From Bartonella elizabethae F9251 = ATCC 49927 (lineage in GTDB: Bacteria; Pseudomonadota; Alphaproteobacteria; Rhizobiales; Rhizobiaceae): 64,000 nt of DNA. The stretch covers positions 124,001 to 188,000 of the forward strand of contig NZ_JADB01000001.1 in assembly GCF_000518165.1 (NCBI RefSeq), written 5' to 3'. The position numbers and the translations under genes were made by a program. This document shows, piece after piece, positions 21,843-31,922 of this stretch. Numbering within the stretch: position 1 is the stretch's first letter; the number at the start of each line of letters is the position of its first letter. The notes under the pieces were generated by a model. The model ran no database searches. It was not told the DNA's origin and saw only the letters and a list, made by a program, of their open reading frames with translations.

Positions 21843-23006
21843 ATGGTGCCATCAATGATTATTTCGTCAACATTTGATTATCGTAAGGCAGCAAAGCGTC
21901 GTCTTCCTCCCTTTCTTTTTCACTATATTGATGGTGGAGCTTATGCTGAAGAAACATTGCGACGTAATTGTAGCGATCTTCAAGCACTTGCACTGCGTCA
22001 AAGGATTCTAAGGCAAGTTGGTGGTGTTGATCTTTCAATAAAGCTCTTTGATCGGACACTTGATTTACCAATTGTTCTTGCCCCTGTTGGGCTAACGGGC
22101 ATGTATGCACGCCGTGGTGAGGTACAAGCTGCGCGTGCAGCCGTTGCAAAAGGGATTCCTTTTACTCTATCTTCTGTTTCAGTTTGTTCTATTGCAGAAG
22201 TGCAACAAGCGGTTGGAGATGCATTTTGGTTTCAACTTTATGTTCTCAAAGATCGCGGTTTCATGCGTGATGCATTAGAGCGGGCTTGGGCATCTGGTGT
22301 CCGCACGTTGGTTTTTACAGTTGATATGCCAGTTCCAGGTGCACGTTACCGTGATGCACATTCGGGGATGTCTGGTCCTTATGCTGGATTACGCCGTTTT
22401 TTACAAGCTTTTACGCATCCACATTGGGCTTGGAGCGTTGGTATTATGGGGCGCCCCCATGATCTTGGAAATGTTTCCACCTATCTCAAAAAGAAGATTG
22501 CATTGGATGATTATGTTGGTTGGCTTGGGGCGAATTTTGATCCATCAATTAGTTGGCATGATCTACAATGGATTCGCGATTTTTGGAAAGGGAAAATGAT
22601 TCTGAAAGGTATTCTTGATCCAGAAGATGCGCGAGAAGCAGTACAATTTGGTGCTGATGGTATTGTTGTTTCCAATCATGGCGGACGCCAACTCGATGGT
22701 GTCTTATCAACGGTGCGGGCGTTACCCGCAATTGTGGAGGCTGTAAAGGATCATTTGACTATTTTAGTCGATTCTGGTGTGCGTTCTGGTCTTGATGTTG
22801 TACGGATGATCGCACAAGGTGCGGATGCTGTTATGATTGGTCGTGCTTTTGTTTATGCACTTGCAGCAGCAGGTGAGAAAGGTGTTGCTCACCTGCTTGA
22901 TCTTTTTGCCAATGAAATGCGGGTCGCTATGACACTGACTGGTGCTCAGACAATCAAAGAGATTACACACAAAAGTTTAGTGAATACAGATGTTTTTAAG
23001 CAATGA
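21843..23006 (+). CDS. lldD: FMN-dependent L-lactate dehydrogenase
   Basis: Oxidises L-lactate to pyruvate at the membrane, passing electrons to the respiratory chain; a member of the alpha-hydroxy-acid dehydrogenase family. 387 aa from ATG 21,843; the ATG at 21,855 ([16 protein letters not shown]) is an equally likely start. FMN-site blocks: [47 protein letters not shown]. Catalytic/FMN motif [11 protein letters not shown] lies near residue 277-287, and [15 protein letters not shown] follows. Other family members (glycolate or mandelate oxidases) are possible but LldD fits best. Confidence 0.92.
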   Translation: MVPSMIISSTFDYRKAAKRRLPPFLFHYIDGGAYAEETLRRNCSDLQALALRQRILRQVGGVDLSIKLFDRTLDLPIVLAPVGLTGMYARRGEVQAARAAVAKGIPFTLSSVSVCSIAEVQQAVGDAFWFQLYVLKDRGFMRDALERAWASGVRTLVFTVDMPVPGARYRDAHSGMSGPYAGLRRFLQAFTHPHWAWSVGIMGRPHDLGNVSTYLKKKIALDDYVGWLGANFDPSISWHDLQWIRDFWKGKMILKGILDPEDAREAVQFGADGIVVSNHGGRQLDGVLSTVRALPAIVEAVKDHLTILVDSGVRSGLDVVRMIAQGADAVMIGRAFVYALAAAGEKGVAHLLDLFANEMRVAMTLTGAQTIKEITHKSLVNTDVFKQ

Positions 23007-23735
23007 AAGTTATTTTTTATACTGCTTTTAGAAAAAGAAATTTTTTTATAGAAGAGCATCATTGTCTATTTTACAGATATGTTTGACAGTTAACGTTGAT
23101 GAAGAAAAAGGTCAAAAATCTCTTCTATAAAATAATAATAAATACCCAATAACTATAATAATAAAAAAATCTTAATAACAATCAAAGCAAAAAAATTACA
23201 AATAACACTTCATAAATCTGTTATTCACTTTGTTAAAACGCATTTTAAGGATAAAAAGGAATAAGCGCTGAGAGTAAAGGTATTACAACTGTTGAAAAAG
23301 AAAAAATAGATATAAATAATGCCGTGAGCATTTTTCCTCTCCTATTTATAAAAAATATAATACATTAATCATGTTTTTAATATTAAATTAATACATATAG
23401 TATATAATTAATTTTATTTAAAAAATCAATATGTATTATTAGCATATATAAATTATAATAAAAAATCGAGATATATTCTATAATATCTATAGTATTTATG
23501 CTGATTTTAATGAATAATATATTATATGGAAATGGTATTGTTTTGTATAGAATATATTTTTAAATAATAAAAAACAGTATAGTATCTTTTAAAAAACGCT
23601 TTCATTAGAATGCAAGACAACGCGATTTAATGTGCTTATCAGTTTCTTTTTTGCACTTTCAATGATTTATGATGATTTTAAACTGTGCGAGCATATTAAG
23701 ATGCAATTTTATGTTTTTTGTATCTTATATCATTG
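23007..23735. other. very AT-rich gap
   Basis: About 730 bp, strongly A/T with runs of ATA/TAT repeats and no open frame I would support. It separates the core segment from the decayed island to the right. Confidence 0.4.
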
Positions 23736-24566
23736 CTAACACAGTTTTTTTATATCTTCTCGACTTATTTTATAACTTGCCAAACCAAACCCATCGGCTT
23801 CCATGATAGATTGGCTCATCCGGTATTTATAGTGATACGAATTTACAGACGATATTCTGTTCCATGAGTAATTTTGCTATTTCTTCTCTAAGCCTCCATT
23901 AATTCTCTTTACAAATAACGATAAATCTGTGAGATTTGCAAAATTCTAATACAGATGCATCATCTAAATATCGGATTGTTGGTACACTGACAACTGTTGG
24001 GATAATTTCATATTTTTGAAGTACTTCAGCCGCATCAAGATAAATCTAGACGTTTTTTCCAATAGTAAATAGGAGAATATCTTTTCCCTTTTTGATAACA
24101 GAAGCTTTGCTGATATCGATGTTTGCAGTATTCTTATGAATATTTATAACAGGGTGCTTTCCTAGAGAGATATAAACGTGCATAGGATTGTTTAATGTTG
24201 AGAGAATTGTGGATTTTGTTTCTTTTTTATTATCTGCAGAAGCAACAATACTGTATGTTAGGAATGGTGCCAAACGAAGCAAAATCGGAAATAGTATAAT
24301 GTTATCTTCAGGATCCATGGCTAATAACCGCACTAATATCAATTAATCGAACAGGATTTTCACAATAAACAGCTATCTACCTTTATTTGTTAAGGGCACG
24401 TGTTATCAAAAAACAAGCCTGCAAAACAACCAAGAACTTTTTTCACATGAAGCAAGATCAGCAGCAATACCTATCAAATTTTATTCAGTACTTCCAACTT
24501 CTACAATACATGTCGGATAAAGTTTTGCGAATTGAGCAATCTTTCCAGATATTCGTGAAGCCACCA
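23736..24566 (-). pseudogene. decayed transketolase C-terminal-subunit-like gene
   Basis: On the minus strand, pieces in shifting frames match the C-terminal subunit of transketolase-like enzymes in the right order. First SGKIAQFAKLYPTCIVEVG with NLIGIAADLAS (pyrimidine-domain start), then NPVRLIDISAVISHG, then SIVASADNKKET...VYISLGKHPV. Next come ISKASVIKKGKDILLFTIGKNV and DAAEVLQKYEIIPTVVSVPT, and finally a tail SREDIKKLC with a stop at 23,736-23,738. At least four stops or frameshifts interrupt it, and the upstream part ends abruptly at about 24,566 where an integrase relic begins on the other strand. It is not functional. Confidence 0.7.
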
Positions 24567-24805
24567 TTTGTCTTTCGAAAACAAACTATTTTAAAACAGC
24601 AAAGCAATATTTTTAAAGAAGTTGCACGGGCAGCTTTTGAAAGAAAAAAAGCTGAGTAAAAAAATGAAAGCAAAAATAGGGGCTGGTTTTCTCCACTGAA
24701 ATTGCATGTTATTTCACACATAGAGAGCTTACCTATAGAAAAATTAACAGTCAACATTATTCACAATATTCTTGCGCTACTTTAGCATAAATAGCAGATA
24801 TAATG
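24567..24805 (+). pseudogene. relic of a tyrosine integrase
   Basis: Sequence from TTTGTCTTTCGAAAACAAAC onward is a diverged copy of 35,649-35,890 within the broken integrase at 35,407-36,565. It keeps IFKEVARAAFERKKAE and a piece like SPLKLHVISHIESLPIEKLT, with stops and frameshifts, and the alignment ends near 24,805. It keeps sense codons (CAA, CGG) where the larger copy has TAA and TAG. Confidence 0.7.
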
Positions 24806-25279
24806 CGAAAGTATTTACTTTACCTTCAAGAAAATTACAGTAAAAAGCTGAAAAAACTTCATTAATAAATCCCCTAAAAAGCTAATATCTCTGTATAATT
24901 TTGTGGATTTATTTTCTTAAATATGAAAGATCTCTCAAAATAATTTTTACTAAAAACATATCATCAGATATTTGAAAGGCAATAAAAGGGCAATCTACGA
25001 AATCCTTCCTTCTCTTGTTTAGTTAGGATAACAGGAACACCCCTAAACTATCTCAATACATTCAATCATTTTACGAAAATATAACCAGTTAACTCCCTTG
25101 ATTTTAAGTCAAGCTCCCCCTTATCACTCCAATGAAATTAAATCGCTCCAAGTAAATCAAAGAGAGCATAAAAGTCTTTTAATCTTTTCAGGGCTTCTGT
25201 TTTTAATTTAAATGTATTCACCTCTTTCAAATTTTTTCGTTGATGAATGTTTTAAAGGAATGGCATGTTTATTACTTCA
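24806..25279. other. gap inside decayed island
   Basis: About 470 bp with no gene. It lies between the integrase relic and the spanin relic, where the larger island carries many genes, so this probably marks a deletion. Confidence 0.4.
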
Positions 25280-25640
25280 CTTTTCTTGTATGTTTCCAAC
25301 CACACACACGCTGACCTTGTTCGTTATGTTTGAGAATCTCTCTTGCCAACTCTGGACTAATGACACTGATGTCTTGTCTATTCAAATAAATTGGGAGCCA
25401 TCCAATACAAGAAGTTCATTCATTCGTCGCGCAACCAGTTAGAAAGCTTATTGCGCACATCAGCATCACTTTTCTTGTTAATTTCATTTTCTACCTCAAG
25501 CCGTGTTTTCGCTGTATTAAAAGCTTCCTTTGTTTTTTTTTTGCTTCTCAACTCTTTTTCCAAGGAAAAAAGCCTTCACTAAAGCTATAAAAAAAGCTGC
25601 TATGATTGCTGACGTCGTCGTCAGATATTTTTTTATCCAT
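25280..25640 (-). pseudogene. broken Rz/Rz1-type spanin pair
   Basis: Minus-strand pieces match the spanin pair of the larger island. An i-spanin-like frame has a membrane segment (AIIAAFFIALVKAFFLGKR), then after a ten-A run shifts frame into KTRLEVENEINKKSDADVRNKLSNWLRDE. The overlapping o-spanin-like frame has SCIGWLPIYLN and DISVISPELAREILKHN ending in CGWKHTRKVK, but a TGA sits just before TSCIGW. Both genes are disrupted. They follow the lysozyme gene directly, as in a lysis cassette. Confidence 0.65.
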
Positions 25641-25644
25641 AAGA

Positions 25645-26307
25645 TCATAGGCGGTGTTCCTGAAAACGTTTAGCAATACATACCATAGCTGTACAAGCAG
25701 CTAAAACCATAATGCCTGCTAAAGCCCACTGAACGGGACCATTTCCTGCAAAAAGTCCTCCAAGCCCTGAAAAAGAGCCTATAATTGGTGCAAGAGCTTC
25801 TATTTTGCAAATCCCCGTTACGCCTTCTGATTCTACGACATGATAATTAGGCGCAACACGAGCTCCCTTTGCCCATAATCCTGCTTCGGCTGCTCGACGA
25901 TTGACAAGACCTTGGATACGCTTTCCACCTACTCTTGTCCATTTTTGCAATTCAGTTGGTACCACTTCATATTCACCGTTATTGAGCTTTTTTAAAAGTG
26001 TAGATTTGCAAAAAGCCGTTATTCCTACATTATAGGAAAACGACACCAAAGCTGCGAATTGTTCATCGTTTAAAGGAACGGTAACAGCTTTTTCAACAAC
26101 GACTTCACACTCCCTCAAGTCTTGGCAAAGGATTTCTTCAGCTTCTTTTTCGGTAATTTGCATGTCTTTATTGACACTTGGAGCGCCAGCTGCACTTGTA
26201 TGCCCATAACCAATTGTCCATATTCCACCAGAATCCTCATAGGCGTTTAAACGTAAACCCTCCCATTGCTTAATCAGTGCAAGCCCTTCCGTTGATATTT
26301 TTCGCAT
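25645..26307 (-). CDS. phage GH24 lysozyme (endolysin), intact
   Basis: Cleaves peptidoglycan glycan strands at phage lysis. From ATG 26,307 (MRKISTEGLALIKQWEG) it is 220 aa; a longer ORF start at 26,355 lacks a ribosome-binding site and the family start. Catalytic triad pattern E...D...T is visible in KQWEGLRLNAYEDSGGIW and GYGHTSA. NEEQF-like LNDEQFAALVSFSYNVG follows. The C-terminus adds Gly/Ala hydrophobic segments (about residues 165-210) and ends in KRFQEHRL. It is about 80% similar by eye to the amber-mutated copy at 40,907-41,569. Confidence 0.92.
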   Translation of the reverse strand: MRKISTEGLALIKQWEGLRLNAYEDSGGIWTIGYGHTSAAGAPSVNKDMQITEKEAEEILCQDLRECEVVVEKAVTVPLNDEQFAALVSFSYNVGITAFCKSTLLKKLNNGEYEVVPTELQKWTRVGGKRIQGLVNRRAAEAGLWAKGARVAPNYHVVESEGVTGICKIEALAPIIGSFSGLGGLFAGNGPVQWALAGIMVLAACTAMVCIAKRFQEHRL

Positions 26308-27339
26308 TATTCTTAATCCTATAAAAAACCTACACAAAGCAGGACATAAATTCAAAACTTACATCTACTCAATTTTAAAGAACGAAACAGTGAAAGGGTT
26401 TAATTGAGATAAAACTACCTTAATGAACCTTATTAAAACCCATATCGTTTTTATTAGAGAAAAATCACGTTAACTACTATTCATTTTGTAGTAATTAACT
26501 TCCTTTTGAACCTAAATACAAAAATTTTTAATAAACCAATTTATAAACAGATATTTCATTTATAAATACAATTGATCTAGAATGATTTAGATAAAAATTA
26601 TTTGAAATACTCCAATACTTTTAGAGAAAAATATCTTTTCAATAAAAAGTAAGAAATATAATAATTAACAAAATAATATGTATTGATTCTTAAATAATTT
26701 CAGAACCCATAACTTGCACTATATAAACTTTTATAAAAACAAAAAGAGATATTGTGATTAAACATTTCCATCCACCAAATTATCTTAGAATCAAAAGATA
26801 GAATACATAACATATTATACATATTTGATCAAAAAAGCTATAGTTAATTTAACTGTTCTTTATTTTTTCCTCTAATTGCTTAATTTCATTAAAAACATAC
26901 CTTTATGAAGGATTTGAAATAAACTGTTACATAAATTTATTTATAAATAAATTATATTTACATGAAAACATAATGGATATTTTATCCTTCTTTTATAGCC
27001 TGTTTCCAACTGAAACAGTATATCAGAGGAGCGTATTTAATCTATAGATCAATGATATTTAATAATTTTTTAAAGAATATTGTACTGTAAAAAACTTGAG
27101 CGGAAGTCTTGGTTATGTTTTTTATTCATATGAATAACGCCTTGTTTTCTTAATATGAAGCGTTTTGGCAATGGCATTATCTTGTCTAGTGTTTATTGGC
27201 TACGTTTCCAGTAGCATCTTAAATAAATCAGTTTAGCTTGTAAAATCTTTTGAGGGGTAATAACACAAGGGATATAAAAGATTTTGATAAAAGCTGCTTG
27301 AAGTTAGAAAGGGAAATTTCTCTTTTCAGAATCTTCACC
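26308..27339. other. very AT-rich gap in decayed island
   Basis: More than 1 kb of A/T-rich sequence with stops in every frame. I see no gene, RNA or clear repeat in it. It lies between the lysozyme gene and the AlpA relic. Confidence 0.4.
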
Positions 27340-27560
27340 CATTTATGGAGTATAAAAATGGGATGCTTTGTGATAATGGTGGTAGATATGTCTCCCCATG
27401 AATGCGCACTGCTTTTAGTATATCCAAAACAATGATTCATACTTGGAGGCTTCAAAGCGCTACTTCTAAAGTCATATAAGTGAGGTAGAGTGATGAAATG
27501 GAGAAAAAAGAGATGCCAGCTTTTAATCAGAAAATACGGAGAAAATAACAACAAACTAAG
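27340..27560 (+). pseudogene. relic of AlpA/excisionase gene
   Basis: Aligns at DNA level with the intact gene at 63,383-63,571. GATAATGGTGGTAGATATGT corresponds to GATGATGGCGATAGATATGT, followed by CATGAATGCGCA, TTTTAGTATATCCA, GGTAGAGTGATGAAATGGAG and AATACGGAGAAAATAACAACAAACTAAG. Stops and indels break the frame. The alignment continues past the gene toward the tRNA. Confidence 0.7.
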
Positions 27561-27577
27561 TAATTATATAAGCCACA

Positions 27578-27605
27578 AGAGGTAGACTAAAAGATGGTCT
27601 AAAAA
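27578..27605 (+). repeat. candidate integrase arm-site repeat near tRNA-Thr
   Basis: Two 12-bp half repeats, GGTAGACTAAAA and GATGGTCTAAAA, in tandem. The same arrangement is at 63,611-63,634 next to tRNA-Phe, and a related one lies at 35,371-35,394 before the integrase. Confidence 0.5.
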
Positions 27606-27656
27606 TAGAAAATAAAGAAAAAATCTATATATTTAAATATTCTAAACATACAAATC

Positions 27657-27731
27657 GGTGCCGCATGCCGGATTCGAACCAGCGACCCCATCATTACGAA
27701 TGATGTGCTCTACCAACTGAGCTAATGCGGC
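27657..27731 (-). tRNA. tRNA-Thr (CGT anticodon)
   Basis: Reads GCCGCATTAGCTCAG at the 5' end (27,731) with the cloverleaf complete: D arm GTTGGTAGAGC, anticodon loop TTCGTAA giving CGT (decodes ACG), T arm GGTTCGAATCC, and acceptor end ATGCGGCA. CC of the CCA tail is encoded, but the final A is not. The 3' end faces the decayed island, as expected of an integration target. Confidence 0.95.
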
Positions 27732-28191
27732 ATAGGTTTGTAAGTCAATGAAACAAAACTAATTTGAGGGTAATAGCTAAAAGTATGTATAAAAGCAAGT
27801 ATGCATTTTTTTCAATAATTTATAAGATGTGATAATAATTGAAGGAGAGAACTGCACAAAAGTCATGGAGGCAGTATTCTTGTGATTGTAACGCTATAAA
27901 ATGCTTACCGATTTTATGATAGTGTTCAAATTAAGAAGCTGGAAACCTCTCTCTTTAGGATAGAAAATGGTGTTAAGAGATCTTAGCAAAGATAAAAATA
28001 TTTTCTAATTCTAAGACATGGAAGAAATTTGTTAAATCAGTGCTCAGAAAACTAAAATTTATCATAAATCTTATATAATTTGAAAATGAGGCGAGTAAAA
28101 TTAGTTGAAGGTTCTTTTCAACTTTATAGGAAGAAAAAGAGGGCGGGTTATTAAACTTAATCACGGTTTTTACTTGAGAGGAAGTAGGATC
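27732..28191. other. gap between tRNA-Thr and slyX
   Basis: About 460 bp with no gene. It should hold the tRNA-Thr promoter (read leftward) and the promoter of slyX. Confidence 0.4.
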
Positions 28192-28394
28192 ATGTCGGAT
28201 GAAAATCGGCTGGTAGAACTAGAAATGAAGTTCGCTTACCAAGAAAAATTCATTGAGGAGCTTTGTTGTGTGGTCACTGATCAATGGAAAAGTTTGGAGA
28301 AGATATCTAAAAAGTTGATGTTTTAGCGAGATGCTTGGCAGATTCAGAAGAGAACAGCCTTAATGAAGCTGTTATTTTGCCATTTTCTCAATAA
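28192..28394 (+). pseudogene. slyX: slyX homologue, frameshifted
   Basis: From ATG 28,192 (AGGA upstream) the product MSDENRLVELEMKFAYQEKFIEELC is the SlyX coiled-coil N-terminus. The frame ends at TAG 28,324-28,326. A shift within the AAAAAG tract just before restores VDVLARCLADSEENSLNEA, the expected SlyX continuation, ending at 28,394. The usual C-terminal PPPHY motif is missing. SlyX is a small protein of unknown role. This is either a recent pseudogene or a base-call error at a short A run. Confidence 0.7.
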
Positions 28395-28599
28395 AGCAAC
28401 AGGCTGATCTATAATATTTATCATTATTCAACTTGAATTGAAATCTTTAATACCGCAAGATTCTCTCATTTCAAATCTCTCTCATGTTTAATTAAGTAAA
28501 AACCATGTCTTTTGCACGCTACAAGCGGAAGGAGCCCCCCGTGTAGATAAAAACTATTAAGAAAGGGCTAAAAATACCTTTTATGAATCATCTCAAGTA

Positions 28600-28800
28600 C
28601 CAAGGGCTGTTGCAACATTTTAGGGTTGATTGGCAAAGTATGTGATGGTGTTTGCTTGTTCCTTTACAAGCATAAAGATGGAGGTGCTGAATGGATTGAA
28701 CATTATATCATTCATGGTTGACGTTGCGAATTGAGCTTGGGCATATTGAGAGATATTTTTTCAACAATTAATAAATAGCCTCTTGATTTTTTTAGAGGTG
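28600..28800 (+). pseudogene. integrase N-terminal scrap
   Basis: The frame gives KVCDGVCLFLYKHKDGGAEW then IEHYIIHG, a stop, and RCELSLGILRDIF. This resembles the N-terminal arm-binding domain of tyrosine integrases (compare LSVRKDNTRSW...RREMGLGSVTRLSL of the integrase at 35,407, and the scrap at 33,129-33,320). No start and no catalytic domain remain. Confidence 0.5.
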
Positions 28801-29267
28801 ATAGGGTGAATATATTTCAATAGGAGGAAACTATGAAAATTTCTTTATCACGATTTTAGGTTATTTACAGACTAGTTTTTATTGAATGTATCTTTTAGCA
28901 TGTAAAACAGTTTTTATAAACTTTTCAAAACTTCTCTTATTAAGAAAGGTTTTTGTAGAGTATAAAAAAGCAGCCAGAAAAAAATCGAGAGACTTCAATG
29001 TATTTCAATTTTTCGGTACAGAGTTTTCTTAGAGGCAGCAGGGACTAAATTTATTCGCTAATTTCTTTAAATTGATATAAATGAAATGATGTTATTGTTT
29101 AAAAATCATAATTGAATATATATTTATTATAATAAAGCGTTTTAATCCGTTTTTATGATCAAATGATTTTTAGTCATGTTGATAGGGTGAGGGGACTTTA
29201 GGCTACATCGGTTGTGTATAGTACAGAGAGTTCTATAAATCTTTTTCAGGTTTAAATGTTTTCTCCA
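28801..29267. other. gap
   Basis: About 470 bp of AT-rich sequence; no gene or repeat recognised. Confidence 0.4.
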
Positions 29268-29591
29268 TTATATGTATATGATATTTTTTTGAAAAGGCCT
29301 TTGTTTTTCGTAAGTTAAGATACAAAATATGATTGCTAAAGCAGCAAAGATAATCCATGCTGGTAGATAAGTGAGAGTAATGCAAATTGAGGATAAAAAA
29401 TCAGGCATTATCTTGCATAGAGATTGATTAAAATTATAGATATCTGTTTTCAGAAGATTTACGAGAATTCTATTAAGGGGGGTTATTGTCCAATGTGATG
29501 TGATGATGGAGTGTGCATTATCAATAACCAACGCTATAATTGTTAGTGTAACAAAAATGAAAGCCATTAATTTGAATAAAAAGCGAAGCAT
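29268..29591 (-). CDS. small two-TM membrane protein
   Basis: A 107-aa protein with a hydrophobic helix near the N-terminus (FLFKLMAFIFVTLTIIALVI, about residues 4-23) and a second near 70-92 (ICITLTYLPAWIIFAALAII), joined by a loop. I recognise no family. A decayed paralogue lies at 181-345, so the gene belongs to a small multi-copy set in this genome. AGGAG precedes the start. Its expression and role are unknown. Confidence 0.65.
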   Translation of the reverse strand: MLRFLFKLMAFIFVTLTIIALVIDNAHSIITSHWTITPLNRILVNLLKTDIYNFNQSLCKIMPDFLSSICITLTYLPAWIIFAALAIIFCILTYEKQRPFQKNIIYI

Positions 29592-29772
29592 ATTTCTCCT
29601 GTATTTTCAATGGAACATTCGCATAATGCACAGAAAGATAAGGAGTTGCATTATGACAAAAAAATAGATTTATGTTCTCTTTTATAATTTCTGTTGAAAA
29701 AAAAATATGTCGAAGATATCATCGATCCTTCGTGTAAAAATTACAATCAATATTGAGGGGGAGTGAGGAGTA

Positions 29773-31200
29773 ATGCTTAAGAATGCGGATAATGGATTGA
29801 AGCGTAATCTTCAAAATCGCCACATTCAAATGATTGCTTTGGGTGGCGTTATAGGGACGGGGCTTTTTTATGGATCGACAGAGGCAATTCAATTGGCTGG
29901 TCCTTCGGCTATTCTAGCTTATCTTTTCGGGGGACTTATTATTTATTTCATTATGCGAATGCTTGGTGAAATGTCTGTAGAAGAACCAACATCGGGTGCT
30001 TTTAGTTTTTTTGCTTATAAATATTGGGGAAGTTTAGCAGGTTTCATAACAGGTTGGAATTATTGGTTTCTTTATATCCTCGTCAGTATGACTGAACTTA
30101 CAGTGATTGGATTTTATCTAGATCATTGGATTTTGATTGATCATTGGAAGTCATCCTTTATTGTACTTTTGTTTGTCACACTCGTTAATTTATCGAATGT
30201 TCGTTTTTATGGAGAATTTGAATTTGGTTGTGCTTTAATCAAAGTTACTGCTGTTGTTGGTATGATTATTTTTGGGATTTTTCTCATTGTTTCTGGAATA
30301 GGGGAAAATCAAGCGAGTATCCATTATCTTTGGGATCACGGCGGTTTTTTTCCTTATGGAATTATAGGGGTTATTTTGGCGACTTCTGTCGTCATGTTTT
30401 CTTTTGGAGGAACCGAGCTTATTGGTGTTGCCGCTGGAGAGGCATCTAATCCACAAAAAACAATTCCGGCGGCTATTCGTCAAGTTATGTGGAGAATTAT
30501 AATTTTTTATATTGGTTCTATCAGTGTTATTATGATAATCAGTCCGTGGGATATGATTGGAAAAAATGGTAGTCCTTTTGTGACAATTTTTGAAACTGTA
30601 GGAATTCCCGCTGCGGGGCATATTTTGAATTTTGTGGTTATTATGGCGGCTATTTCTGTTTACAATAGTGGCATTTATTCGAATGGTCGTATGCTTTATA
30701 GTTTAGCGATACAAAAAAATGCACCACATATTTTCAGTAAACTGAATGCTGCTCGTGTTCCTTATGTTGCTATCCTTTTTTCATCGTTTTGTACGGCAAT
30801 AATCGTTGTTATTAATGCTCTCGTTCCTGATAATAGTTTTATGCGAATTATGGCTCTCGCAACTGCTGCGGCACTTATTACGTGGGCTATTATTGTTATT
30901 GTTCATTTAAAATTTCGAAAGGCACATAAGAACAGAAAAGGAAACTTTATTTATGCGTTTGGTTTATATCCTTACGCGAACTATCTTTGCTTATGCTTTC
31001 TTGTTTTATTATTTTGTATAATGCTTATAAGTGGTTTTGGGAAAAATGGATTAATGGCTCGACTTTTGGATATGGTAGGAATAAGAATACCTTTTCTTGA
31101 AACATATATTCCTGTACAGATGCCTGATATGAGTTTGGCAGTTATTATTATTCCTCTATGGTGCTTATTTTTACTTTTAGGCTATAAGCTTAAGCGATAA
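29773..31200 (+). CDS. amino-acid permease, APC superfamily (AroP/GabP-like)
   Basis: A 475-aa inner-membrane transporter with about 12 TM segments. The N-terminus (GLKRNLQNRHIQMIALGGVIGTGLFYGS) carries the AAT-family signature, and GEMSVEEPTSGAFSFFAYKYWG and FSFGGTELIGVAAGEASNPQKTIP are classic for the amino-acid transporter branch that includes AroP, GabP, LysP and CycA. GGGGGAG lies upstream of the ATG. The substrate cannot be settled from sequence. It stands just upstream of bioMNY, with 41 bp to the TTG of bioM, so some read-through is likely. Confidence 0.9.
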   Translation: MLKNADNGLKRNLQNRHIQMIALGGVIGTGLFYGSTEAIQLAGPSAILAYLFGGLIIYFIMRMLGEMSVEEPTSGAFSFFAYKYWGSLAGFITGWNYWFLYILVSMTELTVIGFYLDHWILIDHWKSSFIVLLFVTLVNLSNVRFYGEFEFGCALIKVTAVVGMIIFGIFLIVSGIGENQASIHYLWDHGGFFPYGIIGVILATSVVMFSFGGTELIGVAAGEASNPQKTIPAAIRQVMWRIIIFYIGSISVIMIISPWDMIGKNGSPFVTIFETVGIPAAGHILNFVVIMAAISVYNSGIYSNGRMLYSLAIQKNAPHIFSKLNAARVPYVAILFSSFCTAIIVVINALVPDNSFMRIMALATAAALITWAIIVIVHLKFRKAHKNRKGNFIYAFGLYPYANYLCLCFLVLLFCIMLISGFGKNGLMARLLDMVGIRIPFLETYIPVQMPDMSLAVIIIPLWCLFLLLGYKLKR

Positions 31201-31241
31201 CAATAGAAGGGGTAATATAAAGGGTTTGATTGGAATAAACC

Positions 31242-31922
31242 TTGGGAATTATAAAATTTGATAAGGTGACACAAGTCTTTGGTGAGTTGTGTGTTTTAAG
31301 GAATATTACTGTACAACTTACCGAAAGACGCATCGCCATTATTGGGGCAAATGGTTCTGGAAAAAGTACATTTGTGCGTCTTATCAATGGGCTTCAATTA
31401 CCATCTCATGGTTTTGTAAGTGTTGATGGCCTTGATACAAAGCGTGATGCAAAGGCGGTAAAGCGTAAAGTAGGATTTGTTTTTCAAAATCCTGATAATC
31501 AAATTGTTTTACCCCTAGTGGAAGAAGATTTATCCTTTGGTCTTAAAAATTTGAAGCTTAGTAAGGACGAAATTAAGAAGCGTGTAGATGAAATTTTACA
31601 GCGCTATGAGCTTCAAGATTTCAGAAATCACGCTGTTCATTTATTAAGTGGTGGGCAAAAACAACTCGTTGCTATTTCCAGTGTCATTGCAATGAAACCA
31701 GATTACATTATTTTTGATGAGCCAACAACATTACTTGATTTGCGAAATAAGCATCGTGTTACGCAAGTGATAGAAGAATTACCACAAACGGCAATAGTTG
31801 TATCGCATGATTTGGAGTTTTTGAAAAAGTTTGATAGAGTACTGGTTTTTGATAAGGGGGAAATAGCAATTGATGATGTACCTTTTGTTGCTATTAAGGA
31901 ATATATAAGAAGAATGTCATGA
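31242..31922 (+). CDS. bioM: biotin ECF transporter ATPase BioM
   Basis: ATP-binding component of the energy-coupling-factor biotin importer. 226 aa from a TTG start. Walker [10 protein letters not shown] at about residues 34-42; Q-loop [12 protein letters not shown]; signature LSGGQKQ near 133-139; Walker [10 protein letters not shown] near 154-162; switch His in VVSHDLEF. It overlaps bioN by 4 bp (ATGA). Confidence 0.94.
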   Translation: MGIIKFDKVTQVFGELCVLRNITVQLTERRIAIIGANGSGKSTFVRLINGLQLPSHGFVSVDGLDTKRDAKAVKRKVGFVFQNPDNQIVLPLVEEDLSFGLKNLKLSKDEIKKRVDEILQRYELQDFRNHAVHLLSGGQKQLVAISSVIAMKPDYIIFDEPTTLLDLRNKHRVTQVIEELPQTAIVVSHDLEFLKKFDRVLVFDKGEIAIDDVPFVAIKEYIRRMS

